DNA of 64,000 nucleotides from an uncultured Bacillota bacterium (GTDB taxonomy: Bacteria; Bacillota_I; Bacilli_A; RFN20; CAG-826): the NCBI GenBank assembly GCA_949298195.1, contig CASFVT010000004.1, positions 19,148 to 83,147 on the forward strand. The letters are read 5' to 3'. A program made the translations under genes and the position numbers. This document shows positions 25,585 through 35,482 of this stretch, piece after piece. Every line of letters starts with the position of its first letter. Positions within the stretch are counted from its first letter, which is position 1. Under the pieces are notes generated by a model. The model ran no database searches. It saw only the letters and a list, made by a program, of their open reading frames with translations, and had not been told where the DNA came from.

Positions 25585-27255
25585 ATGAATAGGACAGCCA
25601 TCTACCATCTGAACGAATCCGCGTTTGCCGAGCCGCTTCCGGGCAACCGCTTTTTCCTCCGGCTCCGCCTTGGGAAGGAGGATAAGGACGCCAAGGTAGT
25701 CGTTCACTACGGGAAGAAGTACGTTTTCCAAGACGTCCGTTTGAAAAAGGAGATGGGATTGGCTTCCGTGAGCGGCCCTTTTTGCCATTTCGAGACAACC
25801 GTCGAGTTAAACGATCCGCGCCTCGCCTACGTCTTCGAGATAACATCCGGTGACGAACACTGTTTCTATAGCGAGCGCGGGGTCCTCGACGAATACGATT
25901 TCTCCTTGGCTTACGAGGATTTCTTCCAATATTCCTATGTCCGGCAAAGCGACGCCGTCGAGGTTCCCGAATGGGTCCACCGGGCGGTCATCTATCAAAT
26001 CTTCCCCGACCGCTTCCACGAGGGGAAGAAAGGGAAGGACCGTTCCTACATCAACCTGAAGTGGGGAGACAACCCGACCCCGGCTTCCTTTGCCGGGGGG
26101 GACCTCATGGGCATCGTCGAAAAGCTGCCTTATCTCCAGGATCTGGGAGTGAACGCCATATATCTCACCCCCATCTTCCTTTCCCCGAGCTACCACAAAT
26201 ACGACACCATCGACTACTTGCAAATCGATCCCCAGTTGGGCGAGGAAGAAGACCTCAAGACCCTCATAGCCTCGGCCCATGAAAAGGGGATCAGGATCAT
26301 TCTCGACGCCGTCTTCAACCACATATCCGACCGTTCCCCGTTCTTTCTCGACGCGAAGGGGCGTGGCAAGGATTCTCCTTACCGCGATTGGTTCTTCTTC
26401 GACGAAGAAGGCGGTTATCAGTATTTCTCCGTCTGTCCGAGCATGCCCAAGCTCAATCCGTTCTGCCCCAGCTGCGGGGACTATTTGAAGAAAGTGGCCC
26501 TCCATTACCTCGAAATGGGGATTGATGGCTGGCGGCTCGATGTTTCCGATGAGGTCGACCATGCCTTCTGGAAGGATTTCCGGAAGAGCATCAAGTCGGC
26601 ATATCCGGATTCCGTCATCATCGGCGAGCATTGGCATAACGCGCACGCCTTCTTGAGGGGCGACGAGTTCGATGGGGTGATGAATTACCCCCTTACATAC
26701 GCCATCGTCGAGGCCTTGGCCCGGAAGAAGATAGATGCCAGGGCCCTCGCGGACAGGATGAATGGCCTCCTGCTCCGTTACCGGCCCTCCCTCACTCCCT
26801 ACATGATGAACCTCCTCGATAGCCACGACACCCACCGCTTCCTGACCTTGGCCAGCGGCGACCGCCTGGCCCTCGAGTCCGCATTGGCCATTCTCGTCTT
26901 CTCCCCGGGGATGAGTTGCCTCTATTACGGAACCGAGGTTCCGATGGAAGGCGGCTACGACCCAGACTCCCGCCGGTGTTTCCCTTGGGAAAGGGAAAAG
27001 GCGGAAAACACCCACAAAACCATTGTCAAACAATTGATTTCCCTACGTAAAAGCGATTCCCTTTCCTTTGGAAGGGTCTCAATAAGCGCCGAAAACGGCC
27101 TTCTTCATGTCAAAAGGGGAGATTCCGGAAACGGGTATGAACTCCTCGTCAACCTGAGCAAGGTGCCCGTCAAGGCCAGCGGCCGCCCCACCATTTCAAG
27201 CGGCTACGTAGGGAACGCAATTCAACCGTATGGCTTTCTGATTAGGAGGTATTGA
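25585..27255 (+). CDS. Cytoplasmic GH13 alpha-amylase (neopullulanase/cyclomaltodextrinase type)
   Basis: A 556-residue glycoside hydrolase that cleaves alpha-1,4 links in imported maltodextrins. It has no signal peptide. An N-terminal beta domain of about 120 residues resembles CBM34. In the barrel, the nucleophile is Asp319 (GWRLDVSDE), the acid/base is Glu348 (IIGEHWH) and the transition-state Asp is 415 (LDSHDTHRF); DAVFNH is region I. ATG at 25585 follows AGGACC. It is co-transcribed with the importer, so it likely acts on the imported sugar. Confidence 0.9.
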   Translation: MNRTAIYHLNESAFAEPLPGNRFFLRLRLGKEDKDAKVVVHYGKKYVFQDVRLKKEMGLASVSGPFCHFETTVELNDPRLAYVFEITSGDEHCFYSERGVLDEYDFSLAYEDFFQYSYVRQSDAVEVPEWVHRAVIYQIFPDRFHEGKKGKDRSYINLKWGDNPTPASFAGGDLMGIVEKLPYLQDLGVNAIYLTPIFLSPSYHKYDTIDYLQIDPQLGEEEDLKTLIASAHEKGIRIILDAVFNHISDRSPFFLDAKGRGKDSPYRDWFFFDEEGGYQYFSVCPSMPKLNPFCPSCGDYLKKVALHYLEMGIDGWRLDVSDEVDHAFWKDFRKSIKSAYPDSVIIGEHWHNAHAFLRGDEFDGVMNYPLTYAIVEALARKKIDARALADRMNGLLLRYRPSLTPYMMNLLDSHDTHRFLTLASGDRLALESALAILVFSPGMSCLYYGTEVPMEGGYDPDSRRCFPWEREKAENTHKTIVKQLISLRKSDSLSFGRVSISAENGLLHVKRGDSGNGYELLVNLSKVPVKASGRPTISSGYVGNAIQPYGFLIRRY

Positions 27256-27257
27256 CC

Positions 27258-28742
27258 ATGAACAAGAAAGCAATCCTACTCCCCACCATCCTCCTCGCCC
27301 TCGCCGCTTGCGAACCAGTCGGGCCCACGACCACCGGAGGAGGCTCAGGAGGCGGCGCCTCCGAGGAAACCTATGTCGAGGCCACTGCCGACCTCCCGGT
27401 CTTCGACCGCTTCGAGGGGGAACTCGAGACCAACATCAAGCTCCAGGTCCTCGAAAACGACACGGCCAAGGAACAGGGATACCTGGACGAGCTGCTCGAT
27501 GCCTTCAACGAGGAATACGCCGAATACGGCATCGAGGCGGTCGACGCCAACATCGACCAATACTCCAACCTCGCCGAGGATGGCCCGTATGGCTATGGCC
27601 CCGACGTCCTCTACCAAGCCAACGACGTCATCATGAAATACGTCGAGGGGCGCCACGTCATGCCGCTCCCGACTTGGAATATCGATGCCTACTCCCACTT
27701 CCCCGATGCGGCAGTCAACGCCTACAAGGGGATCGAGGGCGGAATCCGTTACTCGTTCGGCATTCCCGTCAATGCCCAAGCCCCGATGCTCTTCTACCGG
27801 AAGGACTTGGTCCCGGAAGGTAGCGACAAGAACGGGAACGGCACCCCGGACATGGTCGAGACCTGGAACGCCCTCTATGCCCATAGCAAGGCCATCAACG
27901 AGGCCGACCCGACCAAACGGGGCTACATGAAGGCCCTCTACGATGTCTATTTCTCCTCCGGCTACCTCTTCAGCTACGGGGCCTATGTCTTCGGAAACGA
28001 CGGGCGGAACCCCCTCGATATCGGCTTCAACAAGGGCGAGGCCTGGAAGGGGGCATGGATCATCCGGCAATTGGCCGAGGTGATGGGCCCGACCTGCGTC
28101 GACGATTCCATCAACACCACCTGCTACGGGGGGCTCGCCCGCGGTGATCTCTTCGCAACGATGACCACCCCCGACGTCACCAAGAACTTCATCAACGAGA
28201 TGGTCGCCGCTTATCAGCAAGAAGGCTATAGCGCCGCGGACGCCCAGACGATGGCCAACGAGAACCTCGTCATCGCCGACCTTCCCAAACTTCCCGCTTC
28301 CGGCGACCTCTCCGAGGAAGACCCGGAACTCATCGACATGAAGGCGATGGGCGGGGTCAACGGCTATGCCGTCTCCAGTTACACCGAGAAGCCGGTGGCT
28401 GCCTTGGCCTTCGTCAATTTCGCGACCTCCTACGAAATGGTCAAGCTCCGGGAAGAGATGCTCGGCATCGCCCCCTGCCGGGACGACGTCGTCGAGGCTA
28501 GCAACTCGGCAATCACCGAGAACATATTCTCGCGGCTCGAGGACGGGCTCATCACCCTCATGCCTTCGGTTACCGAGGTCGGGCAGATCTGGACCCCGGG
28601 CGAGACCCTCAACAAGGATCTGGCGACCGACCCAACCCGGGCCGAGGCCGACCAGAAATACAAGACCCAGGCGGATTTCCAAAAAGGCCTCGACAACATG
28701 TGCAATCAAATCCTTGAGGCCATCACGATCCTCGGGAGCTGA
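27258..28742 (+). CDS. malE: Maltodextrin ABC transporter substrate-binding lipoprotein
   Basis: A 494-residue extracellular binding protein anchored by the lipobox LAAC (Cys at about 17), with a Gly/Thr-rich linker. The mature part has the cluster-B binding-protein pattern (YGYGPDVLYQANDVI, YSFGIPVNAQAPMLFYRKDL and a late aromatic MGGVNGYAVSSYTEKP). The maltodextrin assignment rests on operon context with GH13 and the starch-binding lipoprotein. ATG at 27258 has AGGAGGT 7 nt upstream and starts 2 nt after the amylase stop; a TTG at 27252 is less likely. Confidence 0.88.
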   Translation: MNKKAILLPTILLALAACEPVGPTTTGGGSGGGASEETYVEATADLPVFDRFEGELETNIKLQVLENDTAKEQGYLDELLDAFNEEYAEYGIEAVDANIDQYSNLAEDGPYGYGPDVLYQANDVIMKYVEGRHVMPLPTWNIDAYSHFPDAAVNAYKGIEGGIRYSFGIPVNAQAPMLFYRKDLVPEGSDKNGNGTPDMVETWNALYAHSKAINEADPTKRGYMKALYDVYFSSGYLFSYGAYVFGNDGRNPLDIGFNKGEAWKGAWIIRQLAEVMGPTCVDDSINTTCYGGLARGDLFATMTTPDVTKNFINEMVAAYQQEGYSAADAQTMANENLVIADLPKLPASGDLSEEDPELIDMKAMGGVNGYAVSSYTEKPVAALAFVNFATSYEMVKLREEMLGIAPCRDDVVEASNSAITENIFSRLEDGLITLMPSVTEVGQIWTPGETLNKDLATDPTRAEADQKYKTQADFQKGLDNMCNQILEAITILGS

Positions 28743-28744
28743 AC

Positions 28745-30172
28745 ATGGAAGAGAACGCCGCTCGGAAAAGCTTCCTTGCCCGCTGGGGCGTTTCCCTCAG
28801 GGAGAAATCGCGTGCCTTCCTTCTTAGGTGCAAGAACAAGGCCAAGTCGCTCCTCGACGGCTTCCTCGACTTCTGGTCGCAAACCGACTGGAAGGTTCGC
28901 CTCTCCTTCCTCTTCATGGGGCTCGGGAACGTCCTCTACGGACAATACGCGAAGGGGGTAATATTCTTCCTCATCGAAGTCCTCTTCGTCGTCTTCATGG
29001 TCTTCTTCGGGGCCGATGCCCTCGTCGGACTCATTACCCTCGGGACGGTGCAATCCGACCCTTGGTCGGGAAAGGTGGGCGACAATTCCATCGTCCTTCT
29101 CCTCATGGGCATCATCACCGTCTTCATCGTTTTCGGCTTCCTCCTCGTCTACGTCATGAGCCTCAAAAGCGCGGTCAAGGTCCGCCTAACCGTCGTTAAG
29201 GGCGAAAAGCCCCGAACCTTCATGGAAGACGTGGCGGCGATGAGTGGGAAATCCTTCCCGGCCGTCGCCTTGAGCGTTCCCCTCATCGGCGTCCTCATCT
29301 TCAGCGTCGTCCCGATCGTGATGATGATCGTCGTCGCCTTCACGAACTACGGGGACGAGATCGAGGTACCGACCTACCTGGTCGACTATGTCGGTCTCAA
29401 CAACTTCGTGACCATCTTCTCGGCGACCGGGATCGGGAACACCTTCTTCAAGATCCTCGGCTGGAACCTCCTTTGGGCGGTCATGTCGACCTTCCTCAAC
29501 TACTTCCTCGGTTTGGGGCTTGCCCTCCTTCTTGCGAAGAAATGCGTGATAGGGAAGGCCTTTTGGCGGGCTTTTCCGATTCTGGCCTATGCTGTCCCCG
29601 GTTTCATCACCCTCATTGCCTTCAAGTTCATGTTCTCGACCAGCGGGCCGATCAACTATTACATCTCCAGCGGCCATCTCCACGATGAACTGATCGTCGA
29701 CTTCCTCGGTCTCGACTCGACGTGGACGGCGAGGATCATCGGACTATTGGTCAACGCCTGGCTGACCGTTCCGACGACGATGCTATTGGCAACCGGCATC
29801 CTCTCCAACGTCCAGCAGGACCTCTATGAGGCCGCTGACATCGACGGGGCCAGCAAACTCCGCCAATTCTTCGACATCACCCTCCCCTACGTCATCTTCG
29901 CGACGACCCCGACCCTCATCAGCCAATTCATCGGGAACTTCAACAACTTCGGTACCTTCTACTTCCTCCGGGGCGGGATTACCTCGGAAGGCTACTTCAA
30001 CGCCTCGGACACCGACCTCCTCATCAACTGGCTCTACCGCCTCTCGATCGAGAAGGACTATTACAACATCGGGGCGGCCATCTCGCTGCTCATCTTCATC
30101 ATCACCTCGGCCATCTCGCTCCTGGTCTACGTCCGGAGCGGCTCCTACAAGCGGGAGGACACCTACCGATGA
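28745..30172 (+). CDS. malF: Maltodextrin ABC transporter permease MalF
   Basis: A 475-residue membrane permease with about eight to nine membrane segments. An N-terminal hydrophobic pair before the canonical core is typical of longer MalF proteins. The EAA loop that docks on the ATPase is EAADIDGASKLRQFFDITLP. It forms a heterodimer with MalG. It starts 2 nt after malE and overlaps malG by 4 nt. Confidence 0.93.
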   Translation: MEENAARKSFLARWGVSLREKSRAFLLRCKNKAKSLLDGFLDFWSQTDWKVRLSFLFMGLGNVLYGQYAKGVIFFLIEVLFVVFMVFFGADALVGLITLGTVQSDPWSGKVGDNSIVLLLMGIITVFIVFGFLLVYVMSLKSAVKVRLTVVKGEKPRTFMEDVAAMSGKSFPAVALSVPLIGVLIFSVVPIVMMIVVAFTNYGDEIEVPTYLVDYVGLNNFVTIFSATGIGNTFFKILGWNLLWAVMSTFLNYFLGLGLALLLAKKCVIGKAFWRAFPILAYAVPGFITLIAFKFMFSTSGPINYYISSGHLHDELIVDFLGLDSTWTARIIGLLVNAWLTVPTTMLLATGILSNVQQDLYEAADIDGASKLRQFFDITLPYVIFATTPTLISQFIGNFNNFGTFYFLRGGITSEGYFNASDTDLLINWLYRLSIEKDYYNIGAAISLLIFIITSAISLLVYVRSGSYKREDTYR

Positions 30173-31002
30173 AAGGCAAGACGAAGAAGATCATCGACAT
30201 ACTGGTCACCTATTGCATCCTCATCGTCGTGGCCGGGATATTCCTCTTCCCGTGCCTCTGGTTGATTCTTTCTTCCTTCTCCTCGACCGGGAACCTCTAC
30301 TCAATTCCCGGCTTCTTCCCCGAGGACTATTCCCTCAACAGCTTCATCAAGCTCTTTACCGACACGGCGATGTACGATTATCCCAGATGGCTGCTGAACA
30401 CCCTCATCATCGCCGTCCTCAGTTGCCTCTTCTCGACCATCCTGGTCATCCTCACCGCCTACGTCATCTCCCGTTTCGAGTTCAAGGCGAGGCGGCCTCT
30501 CATGAAAGGGGCCCTCATCCTCGGGATGTTCCCCTCCTTCATGTCGATGACCATCATTTACATCCTGATGACCCAGTTTCACCTCGTCGACAACATCTTC
30601 GGGCTCATCCTCATCTATAGCTGCACCTCCCCGATGGGCTATCTCGTCCAGAAGGGCTTCTTCGACACCATCCCGACCTCGATCTACGAAGCGGCCCGGA
30701 TCGACGGGGCGAACGACTGGCGAATCTTCCGGACCATCACCCTTCCCCTAGCCAAGCCGATGATCGTCTACACGGCCCTCACCAGTTTCACCTGGCCGTG
30801 GTCGGACTTCGTCCTCCCGAAGATGCTGCTTTCCAAACGCGACAACTGGACGGTGGCCGTCGGGCTCATGAGCCTCGGCGAGACGGAATTCGCCCGCTTC
30901 GCGGCCGGGGCCGTCTTCATTGCCGTGCCGATCGTCCTCCTCTACTTCCTCCTCGTCAAGAACATGGTCACCGGTCTCACGGCCGGCGCGGTGAAAGGAT
31001 AA
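30169..31002 (+). CDS. malG: Maltodextrin ABC transporter permease MalG
   Basis: A 277-residue permease with six membrane segments and the EAA loop EAARIDGANDWRIFRTITLP; the C-terminus ends LTAGAVKG as in MalG proteins. It pairs with MalF above. The start overlaps malF as ATGA and the ATPase gene begins 2 nt after the stop, so the transporter genes are tightly coupled. Confidence 0.93.
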   Translation: MKGKTKKIIDILVTYCILIVVAGIFLFPCLWLILSSFSSTGNLYSIPGFFPEDYSLNSFIKLFTDTAMYDYPRWLLNTLIIAVLSCLFSTILVILTAYVISRFEFKARRPLMKGALILGMFPSFMSMTIIYILMTQFHLVDNIFGLILIYSCTSPMGYLVQKGFFDTIPTSIYEAARIDGANDWRIFRTITLPLAKPMIVYTALTSFTWPWSDFVLPKMLLSKRDNWTVAVGLMSLGETEFARFAAGAVFIAVPIVLLYFLLVKNMVTGLTAGAVKG

Positions 31003-31004
31003 AC

Positions 31005-32684
31005 ATGGCATCGATCAGATTGGAAAACGTCACCAAGGTCTACAAGGCGGGGGTCCGGGCGGTCTCCGACTTCTCCCTCACCATCGAGGACGGGGAATTC
31101 ATCGTCTTCGTCGGCCCCTCGGGATGTGGCAAATCGACCACCCTGAGGATGATTGCCGGTCTTGAGGACATCACCTCCGGGAACGTCTTCATCGGTGACA
31201 AATACGTCAATGACCTCGAACCGAAGGATCGGAACATCGCGATGGTCTTCCAAAGCTATGCCCTCTATCCCCACATGACCGTTTACGACAACATGGCCTA
31301 CTCGCTCCGCTGCCACCACGCGAAAAAAGAGGAAATCGAGGAGAAGGTGCAGAAGGCCGCCGCGATCCTCGGGATCCAAGACCTCCTGAAAAGGACCCCG
31401 CGGGAACTATCCGGTGGTCAAAGGCAACGCGTCGCCCTCGGGCGGACCATCGTCCGCGAACCCTCAGCCTTCCTCTTCGACGAACCCCTTTCCAACCTCG
31501 ATGCCAAGCTCCGGGTCCAGATGCGGGCCGAGATCAACAAACTCCACCAAGACATCAGGACGACCTTCGTCTACGTCACCCACGACCAGACCGAGGCCAT
31601 GACGATGGGCGACCGCATCGTCGTCATGAAGGACGGGCTCATCCAGCAAGTCGACACCCCGATGAACCTCTACGAGCATCCGGCGAATGTCTTCGTCGCC
31701 ACCTTCCTCGGAAGCCCCCAGATGAACATCCTGAAGGGTGAGATAGCCATCGAAGGAAAAAAGAAGGTCTTCAAAAGCGAGAATGGGGATTTCTCCACTC
31801 AGATACCAGACATCGACCTCTGTCAGATCGAGGAGAGCAGATACCCCCTCCAGGCCTATCTCGGGGTCCGCCCGGCCGACGTCAGGATCGGCGACAAGGG
31901 CTACGAGACGAAAGTGGAACTCGTCGAGCGGCTCGGGGAACAGACCCTCGTCTATTTCCACCTTCCCGGCCGGAAGGAATTCGTCATTGCCTCCCTGCCC
32001 TCGGGGTCGCGGCTTCTTGAAAACGACATCGTCAAGGTCAGCTTCGACATCGAGAAACTCCACCTCTTTTCCGCGGAGGACGAGACATCCCTTACCAACG
32101 CCGTCCCATACGTGAAGTTGGGCCTCGACGAGGTGGATTCCTCATTGAGAGAAAAAGTCGGGAAGCGCCTGGTCGATCCAAGCGAGGCACCGCACCACCT
32201 CGTCTTCTCGGCCTCGGAAATCCGGGAAGGGAAAGGCGACCTGTCCTTCGAGGCGAAGATCGAGGGCAAGAAGGATTATGGCGAGGAGAGCAATTACTTC
32301 GCCCGTCTCAAAGACGGGAAGGTCGTGCCATTCCGGACCCCCAAATCCTATAAAATCGGAGAGACCCTCACCCTCGGGGTCGAGGAAGGGAAGCTCAACC
32401 TCGCCTCGGAAGGCGGGGAACGGCTCACCGATGACATCGTCTCCGAACTCGAACCGCATGAAGCAACTCTCGAGTTCCGGCCCCGCGGCTGTTTCTTAAG
32501 CGAAGGGAGCCTCCATAACCACGAGAAGGCCTATCAGCTCGTCCGTCTGGTCAAGCTGGGCAAGAAATCAATCATCGAGCTCAAGGGCAAGGAGAAGGGC
32601 GAATCCCTCCGTTACCTCGTCCCTTCCAATGACCTCACCTACGTCTCGATGATGGTCTACATGCGGAAAAAGCTGAAGGCCTGA
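31005..32684 (+). CDS. msmK: Sugar ABC transporter ATPase (MsmK type) with long C-terminal extension
   Basis: This 559-residue ATPase powers sugar import. Walker A is GPSGCGKST (37-45), the signature LSGGQ is at 135-139, Walker B AFLFDE at 155-160 and the TOBE/MOP regulatory region at about 240-365. MsmK and MalK proteins normally end near 370; here about 190 further residues follow with a mix of acidic and hydrophobic beta-like segments and no recognised domain. ATG at 31005 starts the conserved block after AAAGGA. It is the only sugar-transport ATPase gene in the window, although two other MalEFG importers are present, so it may be shared, as MsmK is in streptococci. It closes the operon before a strong terminator. 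Confidence 0.92.
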   Translation: MASIRLENVTKVYKAGVRAVSDFSLTIEDGEFIVFVGPSGCGKSTTLRMIAGLEDITSGNVFIGDKYVNDLEPKDRNIAMVFQSYALYPHMTVYDNMAYSLRCHHAKKEEIEEKVQKAAAILGIQDLLKRTPRELSGGQRQRVALGRTIVREPSAFLFDEPLSNLDAKLRVQMRAEINKLHQDIRTTFVYVTHDQTEAMTMGDRIVVMKDGLIQQVDTPMNLYEHPANVFVATFLGSPQMNILKGEIAIEGKKKVFKSENGDFSTQIPDIDLCQIEESRYPLQAYLGVRPADVRIGDKGYETKVELVERLGEQTLVYFHLPGRKEFVIASLPSGSRLLENDIVKVSFDIEKLHLFSAEDETSLTNAVPYVKLGLDEVDSSLREKVGKRLVDPSEAPHHLVFSASEIREGKGDLSFEAKIEGKKDYGEESNYFARLKDGKVVPFRTPKSYKIGETLTLGVEEGKLNLASEGGERLTDDIVSELEPHEATLEFRPRGCFLSEGSLHNHEKAYQLVRLVKLGKKSIIELKGKEKGESLRYLVPSNDLTYVSMMVYMRKKLKA

Positions 32685-32696
32685 TCTGCTTTGTGA

Positions 32697-32735
32697 AGAA
32701 AAGCCACCGCTCGTTGACTCCATGGTGGCTTTTGT
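32697..32735. terminator. Bidirectional terminator between starch loci
   Basis: AAAAGCCACC...GGTGGCTTTT with a 15-nt loop has A and T runs on the two sides. It ends the plus-strand starch operon and the opposing operon that finishes with lacI at 32764. Confidence 0.8.
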
Positions 32736-32763
32736 TGTTCGTTCCTAAGGAAGGTACCGGCAA

Positions 32764-33780
32764 TCAAGGCTCGTTGTCATAACGGGTAGAGGCCCGTTCG
32801 TTGAGACGGGGGAAGGCGATGTAGGTCTGGGAGACCCGTTCGGGGTTCCGCATCTGGTCGACGATGGCTTGCCCGGCCGATAAGCCGAGGGAATGGACGT
32901 CGATTGAGATGCTCGAGAGCCGGGGCTTGGTATAGTTGGCAAAGGGATAATCGTCGAAGGTTATGACCTTCATTTGGCTGGGCACCTTGATTTTGAGATC
33001 CTGGAGGGCCCTCAAGACGCCGAGGGCCAGGAGGTTATTAGCGGCAACAATACAATCAAAAGAGCCGGCTTTTGCGGATAAAAGGGCTTTGACGGCCTTT
33101 TCGGCTTGGAGGGGAACAGGGGCCACCGAGATGAACTCCACTTCGTCGGACCCAATGCCTTTTTTCGCGACCGCCCGCACGATGCCCTTGTAACGGGAAG
33201 TGGAGATGTTGTCTTCTTCCCGGCCCCCGACGAAGAGGAACTTCCGGCACCCGTGTTTCAAAAGGCAATTCGCGGCCACTTCCCCAGCCACCTCGTTGTT
33301 GTTGTCAATCCAACTGAGGGTCGTCTTTTCCTTCGGCTCGCCGATGAGCAGGGTCGGGAGAGCGAATTCCTCGATGAGTTTGATAAGGGATAGGTCTATT
33401 TCGATGCCGTGGACGACGAGGCCGTCAACCTGCTTTTGGGAGGCCATCTTCCAAAGCGGGGTGAGGTCACCGCGGTTGATTTGAAGGAAAAGGAGATTGT
33501 ATTTGTAACGGGCGAGGCTTCTCTCGATGCCAGAGAGGATGGCGAACTTGTGGGGATCGTCGAAGAGGGGTTCGTAGGTCGTCAGGAATACGACTTGCGA
33601 GGTCTTGCCGGTCGCGAGGCTCTTGGCCTTCCGGTCGGGGACGAAGCGGAGTTTCTTCATCGCCCGATCGACCCTTTCCCGAACCTCGGGGGAAACGGAA
33701 GGGAAGGAATTTAGAACGCGGGAAACGCTGGCCGTGGAAACCCCGGCCTCCCTCGCCACTTCCTTGATCGTCACTCCCAT
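32764..33780 (-). CDS. LacI-family transcriptional regulator
   Basis: A 338-residue repressor-type protein. The N-terminal HTH is VTIKEVAREAGVSTASVSRVL (residues about 3-23), followed by the hinge LRFVPDRKAKSLATGKT and a periplasmic-binding-like sugar domain. It is the last gene of the minus-strand starch operon, 9 bp after the GH13 gene, and faces the other starch operon. A maltodextrin-responsive MalR-like role is therefore likely, acting on the cre-like operators at 23844 and 39835; CcpA would recognise a similar site, so the two cannot be separated by sequence. ATG at 33780 has no clear ribosome site. Confidence 0.9.
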   Translation of the reverse strand: MGVTIKEVAREAGVSTASVSRVLNSFPSVSPEVRERVDRAMKKLRFVPDRKAKSLATGKTSQVVFLTTYEPLFDDPHKFAILSGIERSLARYKYNLLFLQINRGDLTPLWKMASQKQVDGLVVHGIEIDLSLIKLIEEFALPTLLIGEPKEKTTLSWIDNNNEVAGEVAANCLLKHGCRKFLFVGGREEDNISTSRYKGIVRAVAKKGIGSDEVEFISVAPVPLQAEKAVKALLSAKAGSFDCIVAANNLLALGVLRALQDLKIKVPSQMKVITFDDYPFANYTKPRLSSISIDVHSLGLSAGQAIVDQMRNPERVSQTYIAFPRLNERASTRYDNEP

Positions 33781-33789
33781 GGGGAAATT

Positions 33790-35472
33790 CTATTTCAAAA
33801 GGAGGAGATATCCCATCGGCCCGAGTTGGCCATCGACGTAACGATTGGCGAGAATCGGTTTGCCGGCCGCCGAGAAGGGAAGCTTCCGGGTCTCGGTCCC
33901 TCGGTTGATGGCAACGACAATCCTTTCTTCCCTGCTCTGACGTTGATAGGCGTATAGACCCCCGTCCTCAGAATAAACTGGATGAAGATCTCCCTCCGTG
34001 AGGGAAGGATGGCTTTTCCTCAATGAGGAAAGCCGGCTCAATAAATCGACGAATACCCCCTTCTTTCCCCACTCCATCGGCCGCCGGTACTCTTCTTCCT
34101 TCAAACCGGTGAACCCGAGTTCGTCCCCATAGAGGAGGTTCACCGCGCCCGGATAAGTGAACTGGATGAGATAGGCGAGGGCCATCTTATCCTTGTCCTC
34201 ATGGAGGAGGGAGAGGAAACGGGGGACATCGTGGGTGGAAAGGAGGGAGAGCATCGCGTTCCGGTTAGGCACAGGAATCCGGTAGAGAAGATAACCGGTC
34301 CGCTTGGCGAGCTCACTGGAGGGAGCGTCGTTGACGAGAAAATCGATGAGAGCCCGTCGGAAATCGTAATCCATCGCCCCGTCGAAGCCCTGTTCCATGA
34401 CCATGGGCCTGGGGTTTTGCCACGTTTCGGCGATCATCACGGCCCCGGGATTGATCTTTCTCAGTTCCGCTTTGTAGAATCGCCAGAAACCGGGTGAACA
34501 CTCATCGGAGGTATCCATCCGGAAGCCGTCGCACCCGAATTCCCCGATCCACTTTCTCGCCACCCCGACGAAATAACCACGGACATCGGGATTGTCCAAG
34601 TTCAGTTTGGGCATGTGTGGTTCGTAGCCGAAAGTCGCATAACGCGGCTTCGCTCGTTCACCGGCACGATATTCGATTGGGAAATCAAGCCGGTAAAACC
34701 AGTCTTTGTAGATGGATTTCTCCTGCTTCTTGAGGACATCGCGGAAGGCAAAGAAATTCGGGCCGGAATGGTTATAAACCCCGTCGATGATGAGATGCAT
34801 CTTCCGACGGTGAACCTCCTCGACAAAGGCACGGAACTCCTCTTCCCGCCCAAAACTCGGGTCGAGGGAAAGATAATCCTCGGTGTCATAACGGTGGTAG
34901 CTGTCGGCCTTGAAAATCGGATTGAGGTAGATAGCATTGCAGCCAAGGGATTCTATATAGTCGAGGCTTTCGGCCAAGGCTTGGAGATTGCCGCCGTAAA
35001 TGAGGTTCTTCCCTTTGCTAGGTTTCGCCTTCCTCCCGATAAAGGAGTCGGGGAAGACATTGTAGAAAACGGCCTTCTGGACCCAGGAAGGGACGGACAC
35101 CCGATTGGAAATAAAGGCGAACGGGAATTTGAAGAGGTCGTTTCGCTCGCGGCTGAGGCCCGGGTGGAAACTTTCCCCGTAGTAATAGAGGGTTTCCCCG
35201 CTCCGGCAGCGGAGGAGGAAAGCATAGACGAGGCGCTCGTAAGGGGTCTTGAAGCGAACGAGGAAATAGTCGCGGTCGGGGCCGTGATAGGCAAGGGACA
35301 TCCTCAGCGTTTCCATCTTCACCTCGGGGCTTGGGTAAGCCGTGTCACCGTAGAGGAAGTCGACGCTAATGAGGTCGTCGCTTTTGCTCGTCAAGACGAA
35401 GCGGAAGGTCCCGTCGCCTTCCTGATAGGCCATCTCGGAGAGGGGCCGGTGTTGGATCGATGTCAGTTCCAC
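33790..35472 (-). CDS. Cytoplasmic GH13 alpha-amylase, second copy
   Basis: A 560-residue maltodextrin hydrolase. The N-terminal beta domain of about 120 residues is CBM34-like. Catalytic residues are Asp320 (GFRMDTSDE), Glu349 (MIAETW) and Asp415 (LLSTHDVPRF); region I reads DGVYNH. There is no signal peptide. The two GH13 proteins share the general plan but differ widely in sequence, so this is not a recent duplicate and may have a different product range (for example pullulan or cyclodextrin). The GTG start at 35472 follows AGGAGG closely. It lies 10 bp after malG and 9 bp before lacI. Confidence 0.9.
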   Translation of the reverse strand: MELTSIQHRPLSEMAYQEGDGTFRFVLTSKSDDLISVDFLYGDTAYPSPEVKMETLRMSLAYHGPDRDYFLVRFKTPYERLVYAFLLRCRSGETLYYYGESFHPGLSRERNDLFKFPFAFISNRVSVPSWVQKAVFYNVFPDSFIGRKAKPSKGKNLIYGGNLQALAESLDYIESLGCNAIYLNPIFKADSYHRYDTEDYLSLDPSFGREEEFRAFVEEVHRRKMHLIIDGVYNHSGPNFFAFRDVLKKQEKSIYKDWFYRLDFPIEYRAGERAKPRYATFGYEPHMPKLNLDNPDVRGYFVGVARKWIGEFGCDGFRMDTSDECSPGFWRFYKAELRKINPGAVMIAETWQNPRPMVMEQGFDGAMDYDFRRALIDFLVNDAPSSELAKRTGYLLYRIPVPNRNAMLSLLSTHDVPRFLSLLHEDKDKMALAYLIQFTYPGAVNLLYGDELGFTGLKEEEYRRPMEWGKKGVFVDLLSRLSSLRKSHPSLTEGDLHPVYSEDGGLYAYQRQSREERIVVAINRGTETRKLPFSAAGKPILANRYVDGQLGPMGYLLLLK

Positions 35473-35482
35473 GTTTCCTCCT

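Noticed and set aside
30798..31004. Extra N-terminal 69 codons in front of the MsmK-type ATPase
   Set aside because: They are an out-of-frame reading of malG. The ATPase begins at the conserved MASIRLENVTKVY at 31005.
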